Assembly: GCA_029203105.1 (NCBI GenBank) | Contig: CP119318.1 | Coordinates: 2,060,501-2,124,500 of the forward strand | Direction of reading: 5' to 3' | DNA length: 64,000 nt | Source: Candidatus Kaistia colombiensis | Lineage (GTDB): Bacteria; Pseudomonadota; Alphaproteobacteria; Rhizobiales; Kaistiaceae | Shown here: one piece after another, positions 43,001-51,513 of the stretch | Position numbering within the stretch: position 1 is the stretch's first letter | Layout of the letters: the number at the start of each line of letters is the position of its first letter | Program-made: the position numbers and the translations under genes | Notes under the pieces: model-generated | What the model was told of the DNA's origin: nothing | The model's database searches: none | Seen by the model: the letters and a program-made list of their open reading frames with translations, nothing else

Positions 43001-43212
43001 GCATGTCGGAGAAGGACGTCGAGACGGCGCTGATGCCGTTCCGTCAGGTCGCAACCTCGGCCAAGCATCGCAGCGACGGCACCGGCCTCGGCCTGCCGCT
43101 GACCAAGGCGCTGGTCGAGGCCAACCGCGCCTCCTTCCTGATCGACAGCGCCGTCGGCCAGGGCACGCTGATCCGGGTGACCTTCCCCGCGACCCGCGTT
43201 CTGGCCGGATAG
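40036..43212 (+). CDS. PdhS-like PAS sensor histidine kinase (cell cycle)
   Basis: A 1058-residue kinase. Residues 1-240 have no recognised fold (AYLDLSALPTVGPALLSARPTFVWAADGRRVLWAN is a PAS-like start). About 240-360 and 495-685 are Ala/Pro/Glu/Val-rich disordered linkers around a second sensor-like segment. A PAS domain lies at about 695-815 (ILDTATDGVAVVDAEGRIVRINRSAEALFG). The histidine is His836 (KVSHEIRTPLNAIIGFSEVMMEERFGPIG), the N box is NLVSNAVKF near 951 and the G box is DTGIGM near 985. The catalytic part closely resembles Brucella/rhizobial PdhS, a soluble kinase for the DivK/PleC-type cell-cycle relay. It has no membrane segment. Confidence 0.85.
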   Translation: MSGRDLAYLDLSALPTVGPALLSARPTFVWAADGRRVLWANAAGAAFFGASDLDRLLERRFSETLPSTSQITRFARALPKGTTRIERISFATGGRLQSLAASCTRIGLADDASAVLIALEAPRGQPSSLVERAERLADAVVAEDCLVAILDASGDVVAASGGLEALTAAESAIEALVAGIDRGDQRLLKRVIRIDEVRRPAGVARFEQDDRRFHLLIVGPAERMVLEPASVASVSPPEVAAVSAAAEPDPVEASAPEPVAVEAAPDQPVVTPEEPVVAVEPPTVVEPEPAAKPSVEGAAPPVERAPKSMADIVEAVSDASITDVAVPGQPVAVPEPVVTQAPPVSVVEIFAPSVEPQSTAVEGGEPRFQFVPPSGPIRFVFQMDSESRFSFVSPDFAMVVGPKAAAIVGVAWADVASERGLDPQGAIAALIARRDTWSGATLSWPVDGSDQRVPVDLAALPAFSRDRAFEGYRGFGVIRPVELRREPPAAVPTPPAGSPARAPSPEPSNVVRLPRPAVSPGDTERLSMPEQDAFRRIAVALGAKVENAPAPSPAGQGDETPVAETPSAAETPLAETPPDAAPAALVASTEAPPAIAAPETATATATASTDDTAPAGPIAAEPPAPAAVEPESAPAEPVAETVALSREPAADVVAEPRVAEPSPSLAEMPAMPRVVPDRQLVADLAAAGQKITELEAILDTATDGVAVVDAEGRIVRINRSAEALFGVDSAHVAGLPFTHLLAEESRKSALDYLEGLAQNGVASVLNDGREVIGRVPQGGLIPLFMTMGRLGETGKFCAVLRDITQWKNAEEELINARRAAETASMQKSDFLAKVSHEIRTPLNAIIGFSEVMMEERFGPIGTERYKEYLRDIHVSGAHLMSLLNDLLDLSKIEAGKLDLNFEAVALNEIVMECVAMMQPQANRERIIIRTSLSSQVPGIVADPRSIRQIVLNLVSNAVKFTLAGGQVIVSTALEERGEVTLRIRDTGIGMSEKDVETALMPFRQVATSAKHRSDGTGLGLPLTKALVEANRASFLIDSAVGQGTLIRVTFPATRVLAG

Positions 43213-43232
43213 GGCGGTAGGCTCTCACCGCA

Positions 43233-43258
43233 GCCCTCTCGCGCCAGCGGGAGAGGGG
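43233..43258. repeat. REP-like palindrome
   Basis: CCCTCTC (43234-43240) pairs with GAGAGGG (43251-43257) around a GC-rich loop, between the converging kinase and LysR genes. A second copy of the same CCCTCTC/GAGAGGG stem is at 56482-56504. Confidence 0.6.
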
Positions 43259-43292
43259 GCATCGCCTGTGCCTCTCCAGCCTTTCCGTGCCG

Positions 43293-44174
43293 CTATTCGG
43301 CGGCGATCTGCATGGAGAGGTTGTCGAGCGACGACACGATGTGCTCGGCCAGCGCGTCGACGATCGGCGTGCTCGGCTTGTTCCAGGCGCGCACGAGCCC
43401 GATTTCGCACGGCGCGAGGCGCGGGAAGCCGTCCACCTCGCCGAGCACGCGCATGCCGGGCCTGAGCGCCGATTCCGGCAACACCGAAATGGCGAGGCCG
43501 GCGAGCACCGCGGCCGAGATCGCCGTCGAATTGTTGCTGGAATAGAGGATGCGATAGCGCCGTCCCTTCCGGGCCAGCGCCTCGATCGCCGCCTTGCGCC
43601 AGCAGCAGGTGTCGCGCCCGAGGGCGAGCGGCAGCACGTCTTCCTGTTCGAGCTGATGATGGTTCGAGACGACCCACAGCAGGGGTTCCTGCCGGACGAC
43701 CTCGGTCATCGGCGTGCCCTTGATGTTGGTGATGATGCCGAGATCCAGTCCGCCGTCGCGCAGGCATTCGATCAATTGCACGGTCGGTTCGCAGACCACC
43801 GTCACCTCGACACGCGGGTTGGAGCGCGAGAAGCGCGCCAGGATTTCCGGCAGGAAGCGGTCGGCATAGTCGTCCGGCGTGCCGAGGCGGACGCGGCCGG
43901 AGAGTTCGTCATCGTCGAAGGCCGCCATCGTCTCGTCGGAGAGCCGCACCATCCGGCGGGCATAGCCGAGCAGCCGCTCGCCGTCTTCCGTCAACTTGGC
44001 GCTGCGGCCGTCGCGGCCGAAGATCGGCTTGCCGATCCGTTCCTCCAGCCGGCGCATCTGCATCGATACGGCGGACTGCGTCTTGTGAACCGCCTCGGCC
44101 GCCCGCGTGAAGCTGCCGGAATCCGAGATGGCGACGAAAGTCCGCAACTGATCGAGATCAAGCATCGAGGCCAT
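43293..44174 (-). CDS. LysR-family transcriptional regulator
   Basis: A 293-residue LysR protein. The N-terminal HTH is LDLDQLRTFVAISDSGSFTRAAEAVHKTQSAVSMQMRRLEERIGKPIFGRDGR, followed by a periplasmic-binding-like effector domain. MASMLDLDQ (44174) is chosen over MLDLDQ (44165); both fit. Pairs of this LysR subtype with a divergent DUF1127 gene are common in rhizobia, so it probably controls that small gene. The effector is unknown. Confidence 0.88.
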   Translation of the reverse strand: MASMLDLDQLRTFVAISDSGSFTRAAEAVHKTQSAVSMQMRRLEERIGKPIFGRDGRSAKLTEDGERLLGYARRMVRLSDETMAAFDDDELSGRVRLGTPDDYADRFLPEILARFSRSNPRVEVTVVCEPTVQLIECLRDGGLDLGIITNIKGTPMTEVVRQEPLLWVVSNHHQLEQEDVLPLALGRDTCCWRKAAIEALARKGRRYRILYSSNNSTAISAAVLAGLAISVLPESALRPGMRVLGEVDGFPRLAPCEIGLVRAWNKPSTPIVDALAEHIVSSLDNLSMQIAAE

Positions 44175-44461
44175 GGCAGTTCTCTTGCTGGATGCAGGAA
44201 CCGTTCCGGATCGACCGGTAAAATCCGACGTTTCGTCCACGAACGAAGCATCGGCGTTTCGGCTGGAACGGCCCGCCGGGAGCGTGCGAGAAGCAGCGGC
44301 GCCCGGACGACATGCATCATCAAATCCGATGACTGATATTAGAAACATTCGTTGGAATGATCAATCGGGACGGGCCATCTTGATGACGTACCCAAGCGCG
44401 TGCCGGGCAGCCCCTTCGATCCAATCGGAGGAACCCTTCACGCTCGCCGACGGAGACCGAC

Positions 44462-44812
44462 ATGACCATATTCGAAACCTTTGCCCCGCATGCACGCACG
44501 TCGCGTGGCCGCGCGATCGTGACGATCGGCGCCGGCGCCGTTGCCGCCCTGGTGACGCGCTTTCGCATCTGGAAAAATCGCCGTTCCGTCGCGCGGCTGC
44601 TGCAATGGGATGCCCATATGCTGCGCGACATCGGCCTGACGGAAGGGGACGTCTATTCCGCCCTCGCGACCCGCGCCGATCAGGATGCGTCGGTGCAGCT
44701 CTCGATGCGCTCGCTCGAGCGCCGCTACGCCCATCGCGCGCAGGCGAAGGATCGTCTGGCCCATGCTGCCGAATTGCGCGGTCCTGGCGCCCGTTACAGG
44801 CGCAAGGCCTGA
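44462..44812 (+). CDS. DUF1127-containing small protein
   Basis: A 116-residue protein with a basic start, a middle DUF1127 motif (FRIWKNRRSVARLLQWDAHMLRDIGLTEGDV) and an Arg-rich tail. DUF1127 proteins are small Arg-rich helix-turn-type proteins linked to RNA and phosphate/stress control in Agrobacterium and relatives. GGAG precedes the start. A strong terminator follows. Confidence 0.9.
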   Translation: MTIFETFAPHARTSRGRAIVTIGAGAVAALVTRFRIWKNRRSVARLLQWDAHMLRDIGLTEGDVYSALATRADQDASVQLSMRSLERRYAHRAQAKDRLAHAAELRGPGARYRRKA

Positions 44813-44877
44813 GTCGCCGCACCAATCCAGTTTCCCCTGCAGCCGGAACCCCTAGATCCCCTGGCGGTTCCGTACTT

Positions 44878-44906
44878 GGCCCGCCGCATTCGTGGCGGGC
44901 CTTTTT
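44878..44906 (+). terminator. Rho-independent terminator
   Basis: GGCCCGCC and GGCGGGCC form an 8-bp stem around an 8-base loop followed by TTTTT. It ends the DUF1127 transcript before the convergent DUF937 gene. Confidence 0.92.
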
Positions 44907-44928
44907 CGTATATCGGCCGCTTCGCCGT

Positions 44929-45618
44929 TCAGTCCTTCTTGGTCCCGCCGGTAAAGCTGTCGAAGATCATTTCCATCGACTTGCGATAGCTGTCCTGCAT
45001 GCTCCGCCCGGCATCGAACAGGCGGTCGATGACTTCTTCGTTGCTCATCGGCTCCGGCTCCGGATCGGGCTCCTTCTCCTTGCCGATGAAGCTCTCCATC
45101 AGCGCGACAAAGGGAAGGTCGGGACGCCTCTGGGCGGCCGATTTGGGCGGCGCGCCACCCGTCATCTCGCGCATCATGGCGAGGAACGGGTTGTCATAGG
45201 CCTCGGTTTGCCGCTGCAGCCCGCCCATCATCATGTTGGCCATGACCGGCATCATCCGCCGGACAACGTCCTGGGCAATGCCCGTCGTCGCCTCGACCTG
45301 CAGGGCGACTGCCCTGGCGACCTCCGGCGAACCGAACATCCGCTCGACGATGCCTTCGCCGTCGGCCTGCGCGCTCGGCGTCAGCGCGGCGAGGGGATTT
45401 TCGAAATAGGACTGGAACTGGCCGGCGCCGACCTTCTGCCAGAAGGCCGCGACGCCGAACGGATCGGCGGCGGTGCGCCGCAGACCGAGCCAGAAGGCCG
45501 GCATCATCGCTTCGAAGGCCTTCGACTGTTGGTCGGGGGAAATACCGAACTCCTTGGCCATCGTTGCGGCGAAGGCGCCTTGCTGGGCCTCCAGAATCAG
45601 ATCGTAGAACGTCTTCAT
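44929..45618 (-). CDS. DUF937-type protein
   Basis: A 229-residue protein with a DUF937-like helical core: FYDLILEAQQGAFAATMAKEFGISPDQQSKAFEAMMPAFWLGLRR, then FQSYFENPLAAL and VARAVALQVEATTGIAQDVVRRMMPVMANMMMGGL. An acidic/proline tail (EKEPDPEPEPMSNEEVI) separates a last helix. Members are mostly uncharacterised. Convergent with DUF1127. Confidence 0.75.
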   Translation of the reverse strand: MKTFYDLILEAQQGAFAATMAKEFGISPDQQSKAFEAMMPAFWLGLRRTAADPFGVAAFWQKVGAGQFQSYFENPLAALTPSAQADGEGIVERMFGSPEVARAVALQVEATTGIAQDVVRRMMPVMANMMMGGLQRQTEAYDNPFLAMMREMTGGAPPKSAAQRRPDLPFVALMESFIGKEKEPDPEPEPMSNEEVIDRLFDAGRSMQDSYRKSMEMIFDSFTGGTKKD

Positions 45619-45691
45619 CGCTTGCTCCCGCAGCCCGTCCGTCGGCTCGTCGCGGCGTCGGTCCGCTTCGATGCCGGGTCCACCGGGCCGG

Positions 45692-46516
45692 CTAATGTGT
45701 CATCAGCACCGGCAGGGCGAGGCCGGTGAGCATTCCCCGCGTCGCGCCGCCGAGGATCCATTCCAGCAGGCGGCTGTGACCATAGGCGCCCATGACGATG
45801 ATGCCCGCATCGGCGTCGATCGCCGCCTGGCGAATGGCCTTGGCCACGTCCTTGCCGGGATTGGGCACCTTGCGGATGCTGCTCTCAATGCCGTGGCGCA
45901 GCAAGTGGCCGCAGAGCCGCTCGCCGGTCGGCAGCTTCTTGCCGTCGTCGACCAGGACCACCTCGACGTGACGCGCCATCTTCAGGAAGGGCATGGCGGC
46001 GCGCACGGCGCGCGAGGCGGTGATTGTGCCGTCCCAGGCGATCATGATGCGGCTCGGGTCGATCGTCGTCTTGCCCTGGCGCGGCACGATCAGGAGCGGC
46101 GCGCCGGCGTTGAACAGCACCGCCTCGATCAGGGCCTCTCGCACCGGCTCGGGATGATCCGGGTCGTCCTCGCCGATAACGACGAGATCGGCGAGACGGA
46201 CTTCGTGCACGATGCCGTCCAGGCCGCCGCCGGCCATGACGTCGACAAGATGCGCCTCGCCGTCGATGCCGGTCTCGGCGGCGATCTTGTGGAAGGCGTC
46301 GATCGCCGTCTCGGCTTCCTTGAGCGCCTGGTTGCGGGCGCTGATCATGAAATCGGCCGGAACGGGGGCGACGGCATAGCCGGGCACGATCGGGTCATAG
46401 GCGAGCGACAGGCCGGTCAGATGGGCGTCGAGACGCTTGGCGAGATCCGCGGCGGCACGCGCCGCCCGCCGATCGCCGGCCAGGTCGACGACGACGCTGA
46501 TGTCCTTGATATCCAT
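45692..46516 (-). CDS. Universal stress protein (tandem UspA-like)
   Basis: A 274-residue protein starting MDIKDISVVVDLAGDRRAARAAADLAKRLDAHLTGLSLAYD, with a second half ending GIIVMGAYGHSRLLEWILGGATRGMLTGLALPVLMTH. The GxYGHS...GGATRG motif is the ATP-binding signature of the second UspA domain; the first is degenerate. It is a cytoplasmic stress protein, upstream of DUF937 in the same direction. Confidence 0.9.
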   Translation of the reverse strand: MDIKDISVVVDLAGDRRAARAAADLAKRLDAHLTGLSLAYDPIVPGYAVAPVPADFMISARNQALKEAETAIDAFHKIAAETGIDGEAHLVDVMAGGGLDGIVHEVRLADLVVIGEDDPDHPEPVREALIEAVLFNAGAPLLIVPRQGKTTIDPSRIMIAWDGTITASRAVRAAMPFLKMARHVEVVLVDDGKKLPTGERLCGHLLRHGIESSIRKVPNPGKDVAKAIRQAAIDADAGIIVMGAYGHSRLLEWILGGATRGMLTGLALPVLMTH

Positions 46517-46607
46517 GATGCGCTTCCTTGGCTGTCTCGATCGAGGCGAGGCTAGAGTCTACTCCGCCCGTGCGCTTTGAGAAGGATCAATCGGCAAAAA
46601 TGCGCAA

Positions 46608-47978
46608 CTAGTAGGCGTGGCGGCGAAACACCTCGCTGATGTCGCCGTTCCATTCCGTCCGGCATTCGTGCAGCAGGCGCTCGGCCAGCGTCTGGCCGCT
46701 GGCGACGATCTCCTCGACCGGCTGCAGATAGACCGTCTCGTCATGGCCGTCGCTGTTCAACTGCTTGCGGGCGGCGAGGCCGCGCCGCGCGATCTGCACC
46801 ATGTCGCGCGCGACGTCGCGCACCGTGCGGTTGCGGAACGGCGTCGCGAGCGCGGTCAGCGGAACGCCGTCGCGCAGGGCCTGACGCTCTTCCACCGTCC
46901 AGTCCTTGACCAGATCCCACGCCGCGTCGAGCGAGGCCTGGTCGTAGAGCAGGCCGACCCAGAGCGCCGGCAGCGCCGTCAGCGGCCGCCATGGCCCGGC
47001 GTCGGCGCCGCGCATCTCGATGTACTTCTTCAGCCGCACGTCGGGAAACAGCGTGGTGAGGTGGTTGTTCCAGTCGGACAGTGTCGCCACTTCGCCCGGC
47101 AGCGATGGCAGCTTGCCCTTGAGCAGGTCGCGGAACGACTGGCCGGCGACGTCGTGATAGGTGTCGCCTCGCTTGACGAAATACATCGGCACGTCGAGCG
47201 CCCAGTCGACATAGCGCTCGAAGCCGAAGCCTTCCTCGAACACGAACGGGATCAGGCCGGAGCGCTGGTTGTCGGTGTCGCGCCAGATCTCGGCGCGGTT
47301 CGACAGCAGGCCATTGGCCGCGTTGTCGATGAAGGGCGAATTGGCGAACAGTGCCGTCGCGATCGGTTGCAGCGCCAGCGAGACGCGCATCTTCTTGACC
47401 ATGTCGGCTTCGTCGGAGAAGTCGAGGTTCACCTGCACCGTCGAGGTGCGGAACATCATGTCGAGGCCGCGCGTGCCGACCTTCGGCATGTAGCGCGCCA
47501 TGATCTCGTAGCGCGACTTCGGCATCACCGGCGTTTCGGCCAGCGACCAGATCGGCGAGGTGCCGAGGCCGATGAAGCCGATGCCGAGCGGCTCGGCGCA
47601 TTCGCGCACCTGGGCGAGATGGGCGTGCAGTTCGCGGCAGGTCTGATGGATCGTCTCGAGCGGCGCGCCGGACAGCTCGAACTGGCCGCCGGGCTCCAGC
47701 GAGATGGCGCCGCCGCCGACCGGGTCGACCAGGCCGATGATCCGGCCGCGATCCTCGATCGGCTGCCAGCCGAGAAGGCCTTCCATCAGGCGCAGGATGC
47801 GTTCGATGCCGCGCGGTCCCTCATAGGGGACGGGCGTCAGGTCATCGGTATAGAAGCCGAATTTCTCGTGCTCGGTGCCGATCCGCCATTGCGCCTTGGG
47901 CTTGGAGCCGCTGGCGATTACGTCGACGAGCTCGTCGCGCGATTCGACGATCGTGGAATCGGTAGCGTCGCGGGCCAT
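46608..47978 (-). CDS. gshA: Glutamate-cysteine ligase GshA
   Basis: A 456-residue enzyme of the alphaproteobacterial/plant-type class. Landmarks are WRIGTEHEKFGFYTDDLTPVPYEG, EPGGQFELSGAPLETIH, MPKVGTRGLDMMFRTSTVQVNLDFSDEADMVKKMRVSLALQPIATALFANSPF and FEEGFGFERYVDWALDVPMYF. It makes gamma-glutamylcysteine, the first step of glutathione synthesis. Length and motifs are complete. Confidence 0.95.
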   Translation of the reverse strand: MARDATDSTIVESRDELVDVIASGSKPKAQWRIGTEHEKFGFYTDDLTPVPYEGPRGIERILRLMEGLLGWQPIEDRGRIIGLVDPVGGGAISLEPGGQFELSGAPLETIHQTCRELHAHLAQVRECAEPLGIGFIGLGTSPIWSLAETPVMPKSRYEIMARYMPKVGTRGLDMMFRTSTVQVNLDFSDEADMVKKMRVSLALQPIATALFANSPFIDNAANGLLSNRAEIWRDTDNQRSGLIPFVFEEGFGFERYVDWALDVPMYFVKRGDTYHDVAGQSFRDLLKGKLPSLPGEVATLSDWNNHLTTLFPDVRLKKYIEMRGADAGPWRPLTALPALWVGLLYDQASLDAAWDLVKDWTVEERQALRDGVPLTALATPFRNRTVRDVARDMVQIARRGLAARKQLNSDGHDETVYLQPVEEIVASGQTLAERLLHECRTEWNGDISEVFRRHAY

Positions 47979-48137
47979 GAATACTCCGAAGCAATGAGGC
48001 GCGGCACCTTAACGGCGTGCCGCCGGAACGGCAATGGATGGGCCATTTGCCCGCGAAACTGCGGCTGGCGGTGGACCGAATGCCTGAATCAGTGCACCGA
48101 TAGCGGCCAGGAGAAGCCTTTTGGGAGGAAAACCAGA

Positions 48138-48884
48138 ATGACCGATTCGGCGAGGCCCGTTGCCATCATCACGGGGGGGACGCGGGGTATCGGCGCCGCG
48201 ATCGCGCGGGCGCTGGCGGCGCGGGGCGTCGACCTCGTCCTCTCCGGCCGTCACCGTGACGAGCCGGTGGAGAGGCTGATGCGCGAACTGGGCGCGCTCA
48301 CCGGCGTGCTGTTCCACGCCGCCGACGCGGCCGATCCGGCTTCGGCGCCGGCGGTGGTCGATGCGGCGCTCGCCCGCTTCGGTCGCATCGACTATCTGGT
48401 GCCGTCCGCTGGCGGCGCCGTGCCGGGCACCGCGCTGACGGTGACGCCGGAGGCCTGGGAAAACGCCTTCCGCGTCCATGTCCACGCGCCGTTCCACCTC
48501 TTCCGCGCCGCGCATGCCTCGCTTGCCGGGCGGGGGGGCGCGATGCTGTTGATTTCGTCGGTCGCCGGCCTGCGCGGCTGTCCGGCCACGATCGCCTACC
48601 AGACCGTCAAGGGCGCGCTGCCGCAGATGGGCCGGGCGCTGGCCCGCGACCATGGCCATGAGGGCATCCGCATCAACACGATCTGCCCCGGCATCATCGA
48701 GACCCGTTTCCATGAGGCCATGACGCCGGAGGCGCGCGCCAACAACCTTGCCAACCGCATCCCGCTGCAGCGGCTCGGTTCGCCCGAGCAGGTGGCGACG
48801 GCCGCGGTCGAGCTGCTGACCAACGAGTTCATCACCGGCGAGACGCTCGTCATCGACGGCGGCATGAGCATGCGAATGGTCTGA
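48138..48884 (+). CDS. Short-chain dehydrogenase/reductase
   Basis: A 248-residue SDR with TGGTRGIG (12-19), PSAG in place of the usual NNAG (89-92), Ser141 and the catalytic Tyr154/Lys158 (YQTVK). The ending TNEFITGETLVIDGGMSM is typical. GGGAGG precedes the ATG. Substrate unknown. The hairpin downstream separates it from the convergent exporter. Confidence 0.88.
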   Translation: MTDSARPVAIITGGTRGIGAAIARALAARGVDLVLSGRHRDEPVERLMRELGALTGVLFHAADAADPASAPAVVDAALARFGRIDYLVPSAGGAVPGTALTVTPEAWENAFRVHVHAPFHLFRAAHASLAGRGGAMLLISSVAGLRGCPATIAYQTVKGALPQMGRALARDHGHEGIRINTICPGIIETRFHEAMTPEARANNLANRIPLQRLGSPEQVATAAVELLTNEFITGETLVIDGGMSMRMV

Positions 48885-48892
48885 GCGCGCCC

Positions 48893-48916
48893 CCCGGAGG
48901 GCCACGGCCCTCCGGG
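48893..48916. terminator. Bidirectional stem-loop between converging genes
   Basis: CCCGGAGGGC pairs perfectly with GCCCTCCGGG over CACG, centred between the SDR stop and the exporter stop. T-runs are absent, so it may work as a bidirectional terminator or stabiliser. Confidence 0.65.
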
Positions 48917-48930
48917 ACGCCGATGGCGGT

Positions 48931-49881
48931 TCAGCGCCTTCCGAGCACGATCGCGTTGCCGATCATGACGAGGGCAAGGCCGGATATTGCGAATACCGTC
49001 CAGTGATAGTCCTCGGCGAAGGTCGAGATCAGCAGCGCGAAGACCGGGAAGAGCACCGTCGAATATCCGGCCCGGCCGGAGCCGATCCGGCCGAGCAGCG
49101 TCAGATAGGCGAAGAAGGCAATCACCGACGAAAGTAGCGACAGCCAGAGCCATGAGGCGATATACTGGAGCGACCAGTCGATGATGAACGGTTTGCCGAG
49201 GATGGCGGCCGTGAGCGCCAGGATCGCCGTGCCATAGGCCATGCCCCAGGCGGTGGCCGAGACGACCGGGATGCCGCGCTTCTGTGTCGTGGCGGAAATC
49301 ATGTTGCCGATGCAGAAGAACAGCGTGCCGCCGACGCAGAGCAGCAGGCCGACCGCCGCGTCATGGTCGATCTCGGTGCCGGCGATCTCCGGCCAGAACA
49401 TCAGCGCGACGCCGCCGAAGCCGAAGGCGGCGCCGAGCAGAATGCGCCGGTCGACCGGCTGGCTCAGGAAGACCGCGCCGAGCAGCATGTTGAAGACGGA
49501 GGTGAGCGAGAAGATCACAGCGAGCAGGCCCGACGCCAGCTTGGCGCCGCCGATATAGAACTGCAGGAAGTTCATCGAGAAGATGAAGAAGCCGAGCCCG
49601 ACGAAGCGCAGATGGTCGGCGAGCGGGAAGGCGAGCCGGTAGCGGCGGACGAGCGCCCAGCCGAACATCACCAGCGAGGCGAGCAGGAACCGCCAGGTCA
49701 GCGCCACCTGCGGCGCGACGATCCCGAGCTGCATCTTGAGGGCGATCCAGCTCGTGCTCCAGGCGAAGACGGTGACGGCATAGAGCGAATAGTCGAGCCG
49801 GGTCATTGTTGCGGGTGATTTTGCCGGCAGCGGCGCGGTAGCAGGCGGATTGGTGGTGCTCGAATCAGGAAGGGAAGACAT
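48931..49881 (-). CDS. EamA/DMT-family transporter
   Basis: A 316-residue membrane protein with ten predicted helices in two EamA repeats: YAVTVFAWSTSWIALKMQLGIVAPQVALTWRFLLASLVMFGWAL, then FFIFSMNFLQFYIGGAKLASGLLAVIFSLTSVFNMLLGAVFL and a second half ending FAISGLALVMIGNAIVLGRR. Likely an exporter of amino acids or metabolites. The start at 49881 gives a 35-residue Ser/Pro tail before the first helix. Confidence 0.87.
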   Translation of the reverse strand: MSSLPDSSTTNPPATAPLPAKSPATMTRLDYSLYAVTVFAWSTSWIALKMQLGIVAPQVALTWRFLLASLVMFGWALVRRYRLAFPLADHLRFVGLGFFIFSMNFLQFYIGGAKLASGLLAVIFSLTSVFNMLLGAVFLSQPVDRRILLGAAFGFGGVALMFWPEIAGTEIDHDAAVGLLLCVGGTLFFCIGNMISATTQKRGIPVVSATAWGMAYGTAILALTAAILGKPFIIDWSLQYIASWLWLSLLSSVIAFFAYLTLLGRIGSGRAGYSTVLFPVFALLISTFAEDYHWTVFAISGLALVMIGNAIVLGRR

Positions 49882-50145
49882 ACGGCGGCCCGGATTGCTG
49901 GGGGAGAGGGCCACCGAGAGCAGGAACGCCGGGTCGCGTCCAGCAAATCTTTGTGAGCGAACCCACACGGATATTGATGAGTCGACCCGACGGAAATCTA
50001 GAACTCGCGGAGATCCGTGCGGAATTGAGGGGCCGAGGGTGAGGTTTGCGGCATCGGCGGCAGGCGCGGAGAGAGCTTACCGCGATTTAATGAGGAACCC
50101 GAAGGCGATCGCTCATAGCTTACATGGACGTAGGGGAAACTCATC

Positions 50146-51513
50146 ATGCGCAGATCTGTCTTCGTTGCTTTGATCGTTGCCGTCGTGCTTGGTTTTGGGG
50201 TGGCCCATCAGCGGGGCTTTCTGCCGGCCGCGATCGACGGGTTGCTGGCGAGTTCCGGACTGCCGGCCGGCGGGGGCGGGAGCGGAAGCGGCGCAGGAAA
50301 GGCCGGCGCCCGCAACATGGCTCCGTCCGTCACCGTGGCGGTGGCGGAAACCGGCAACCTTCCGGTCCGTCGTTCCACCATCGGCTGGATCAATTCGGTT
50401 TCGTCGACCCCCGTGACCACGCAGCAGCAGGGCGTCGTCACCGACATCGCCGTGGCGAATGGCGCCGACGTCAAGGCTGGCGACCTGCTCGTCCAGCTCG
50501 ACGATCGCGCCGCGCAGGCGACGCTGGCGCGCGACAAGGCGGCGCTGGCGCGTGATCAGGCCACGGTCGTGTCCACCAAGGCCGATCTGAAGCGCGCGCA
50601 GGATCTGGTCGCCCGTCAGGTCGATTCCACCCAACAGCTCGATCAGGCCGTCGCCGCGGCGGCGAGCGCGGCCGCGGTGGTACAGCTGGACCAGGCCAAT
50701 ATCGACGCCGACCAGGTCGTGGTCGACGAGATGCACATCACGGCGCCGCATGACGGCCGGCTCGGTGCCTTCGCGATTACGGTCGGTAGCCTCGTCCAGC
50801 CGGGCACGACGGTGGTCGTGCTGACCGACATGGACAATCTCGAAGCCAATTTCACCGTCTCCGACGCCGATGTCGGTCTGCTGCGCCAGTCGCTTTCGGC
50901 CGGCAACGTGCCCGTCCGGGTGTCGCCGTCCAATCCGCCGACGGCGGCCGTCTCCGGACAGAAGGTGGCCGGCGATCCCGCGCAGGCGACCCCGGCCGCC
51001 GTGGCGCAGCCCGCTCCGGCCTCGGCCGGCATTTCCGCCGAGGCGACCGTCGACTTCATCGACAGCAACATCAACTCCGGCTCCGGCACCATGGCCGTGC
51101 GCGCGACGGTCCCCAATCAGAGCCGCGCCTTCTGGCCGGGGCAGGCGGTCAAGGTCGAAATCGATCTCGGCATCCACACCGACGTCGTCCTTGTGCCGAC
51201 CGTCGCCGTCCAGCCCGGCCAGAACGGCTCCAACGTGTTTGTCGTCAAGCCGGACCAGACCATCGATGTCCGCCAGGTCGAACTCGCCGGCATCGTCGGC
51301 GACCGCGCCGGCATCGTCTCGGGCCTCGCGGCTGGCGACAAGGTCGTGACCGAGGGCCAACTCTCGCTCGCGAACGGCATGAAGGTGACGGTGCGCGACA
51401 CCAAGCCGGCAGCGGCCGGGGCCGCGCCCGCCAACGACATCCCGAAGACCGATGCGCCGCAGAAGAAGTCCGGCGCCCCGGAACAGACAAGCGGATCGGA
51501 GGCAAAGCTGTGA
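50146..51513 (+). CDS. RND efflux periplasmic adaptor (MFP) subunit
   Basis: A 455-residue HlyD-type adaptor with an N-terminal membrane/signal segment (VFVALIVAVVLGFGVAHQ). It has a lipoyl half TTQQQGVVTDIAVANGADVKAGDLLVQLDD and its partner ITAPHDGRLGAFAITVGSLVQPGTTVVVLTDMDNLEANFTV, a coiled-coil with ARDKAALARDQATVVSTKADLKRAQDLVARQ, then barrel domains. An extra 60-residue Ala/Pro insert (SGQKVAGDPAQATPAAVAQPAPAS) sits in the barrel. It overlaps the RND pump by 4 bases. Confidence 0.92.
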   Translation: MRRSVFVALIVAVVLGFGVAHQRGFLPAAIDGLLASSGLPAGGGGSGSGAGKAGARNMAPSVTVAVAETGNLPVRRSTIGWINSVSSTPVTTQQQGVVTDIAVANGADVKAGDLLVQLDDRAAQATLARDKAALARDQATVVSTKADLKRAQDLVARQVDSTQQLDQAVAAAASAAAVVQLDQANIDADQVVVDEMHITAPHDGRLGAFAITVGSLVQPGTTVVVLTDMDNLEANFTVSDADVGLLRQSLSAGNVPVRVSPSNPPTAAVSGQKVAGDPAQATPAAVAQPAPASAGISAEATVDFIDSNINSGSGTMAVRATVPNQSRAFWPGQAVKVEIDLGIHTDVVLVPTVAVQPGQNGSNVFVVKPDQTIDVRQVELAGIVGDRAGIVSGLAAGDKVVTEGQLSLANGMKVTVRDTKPAAAGAAPANDIPKTDAPQKKSGAPEQTSGSEAKL

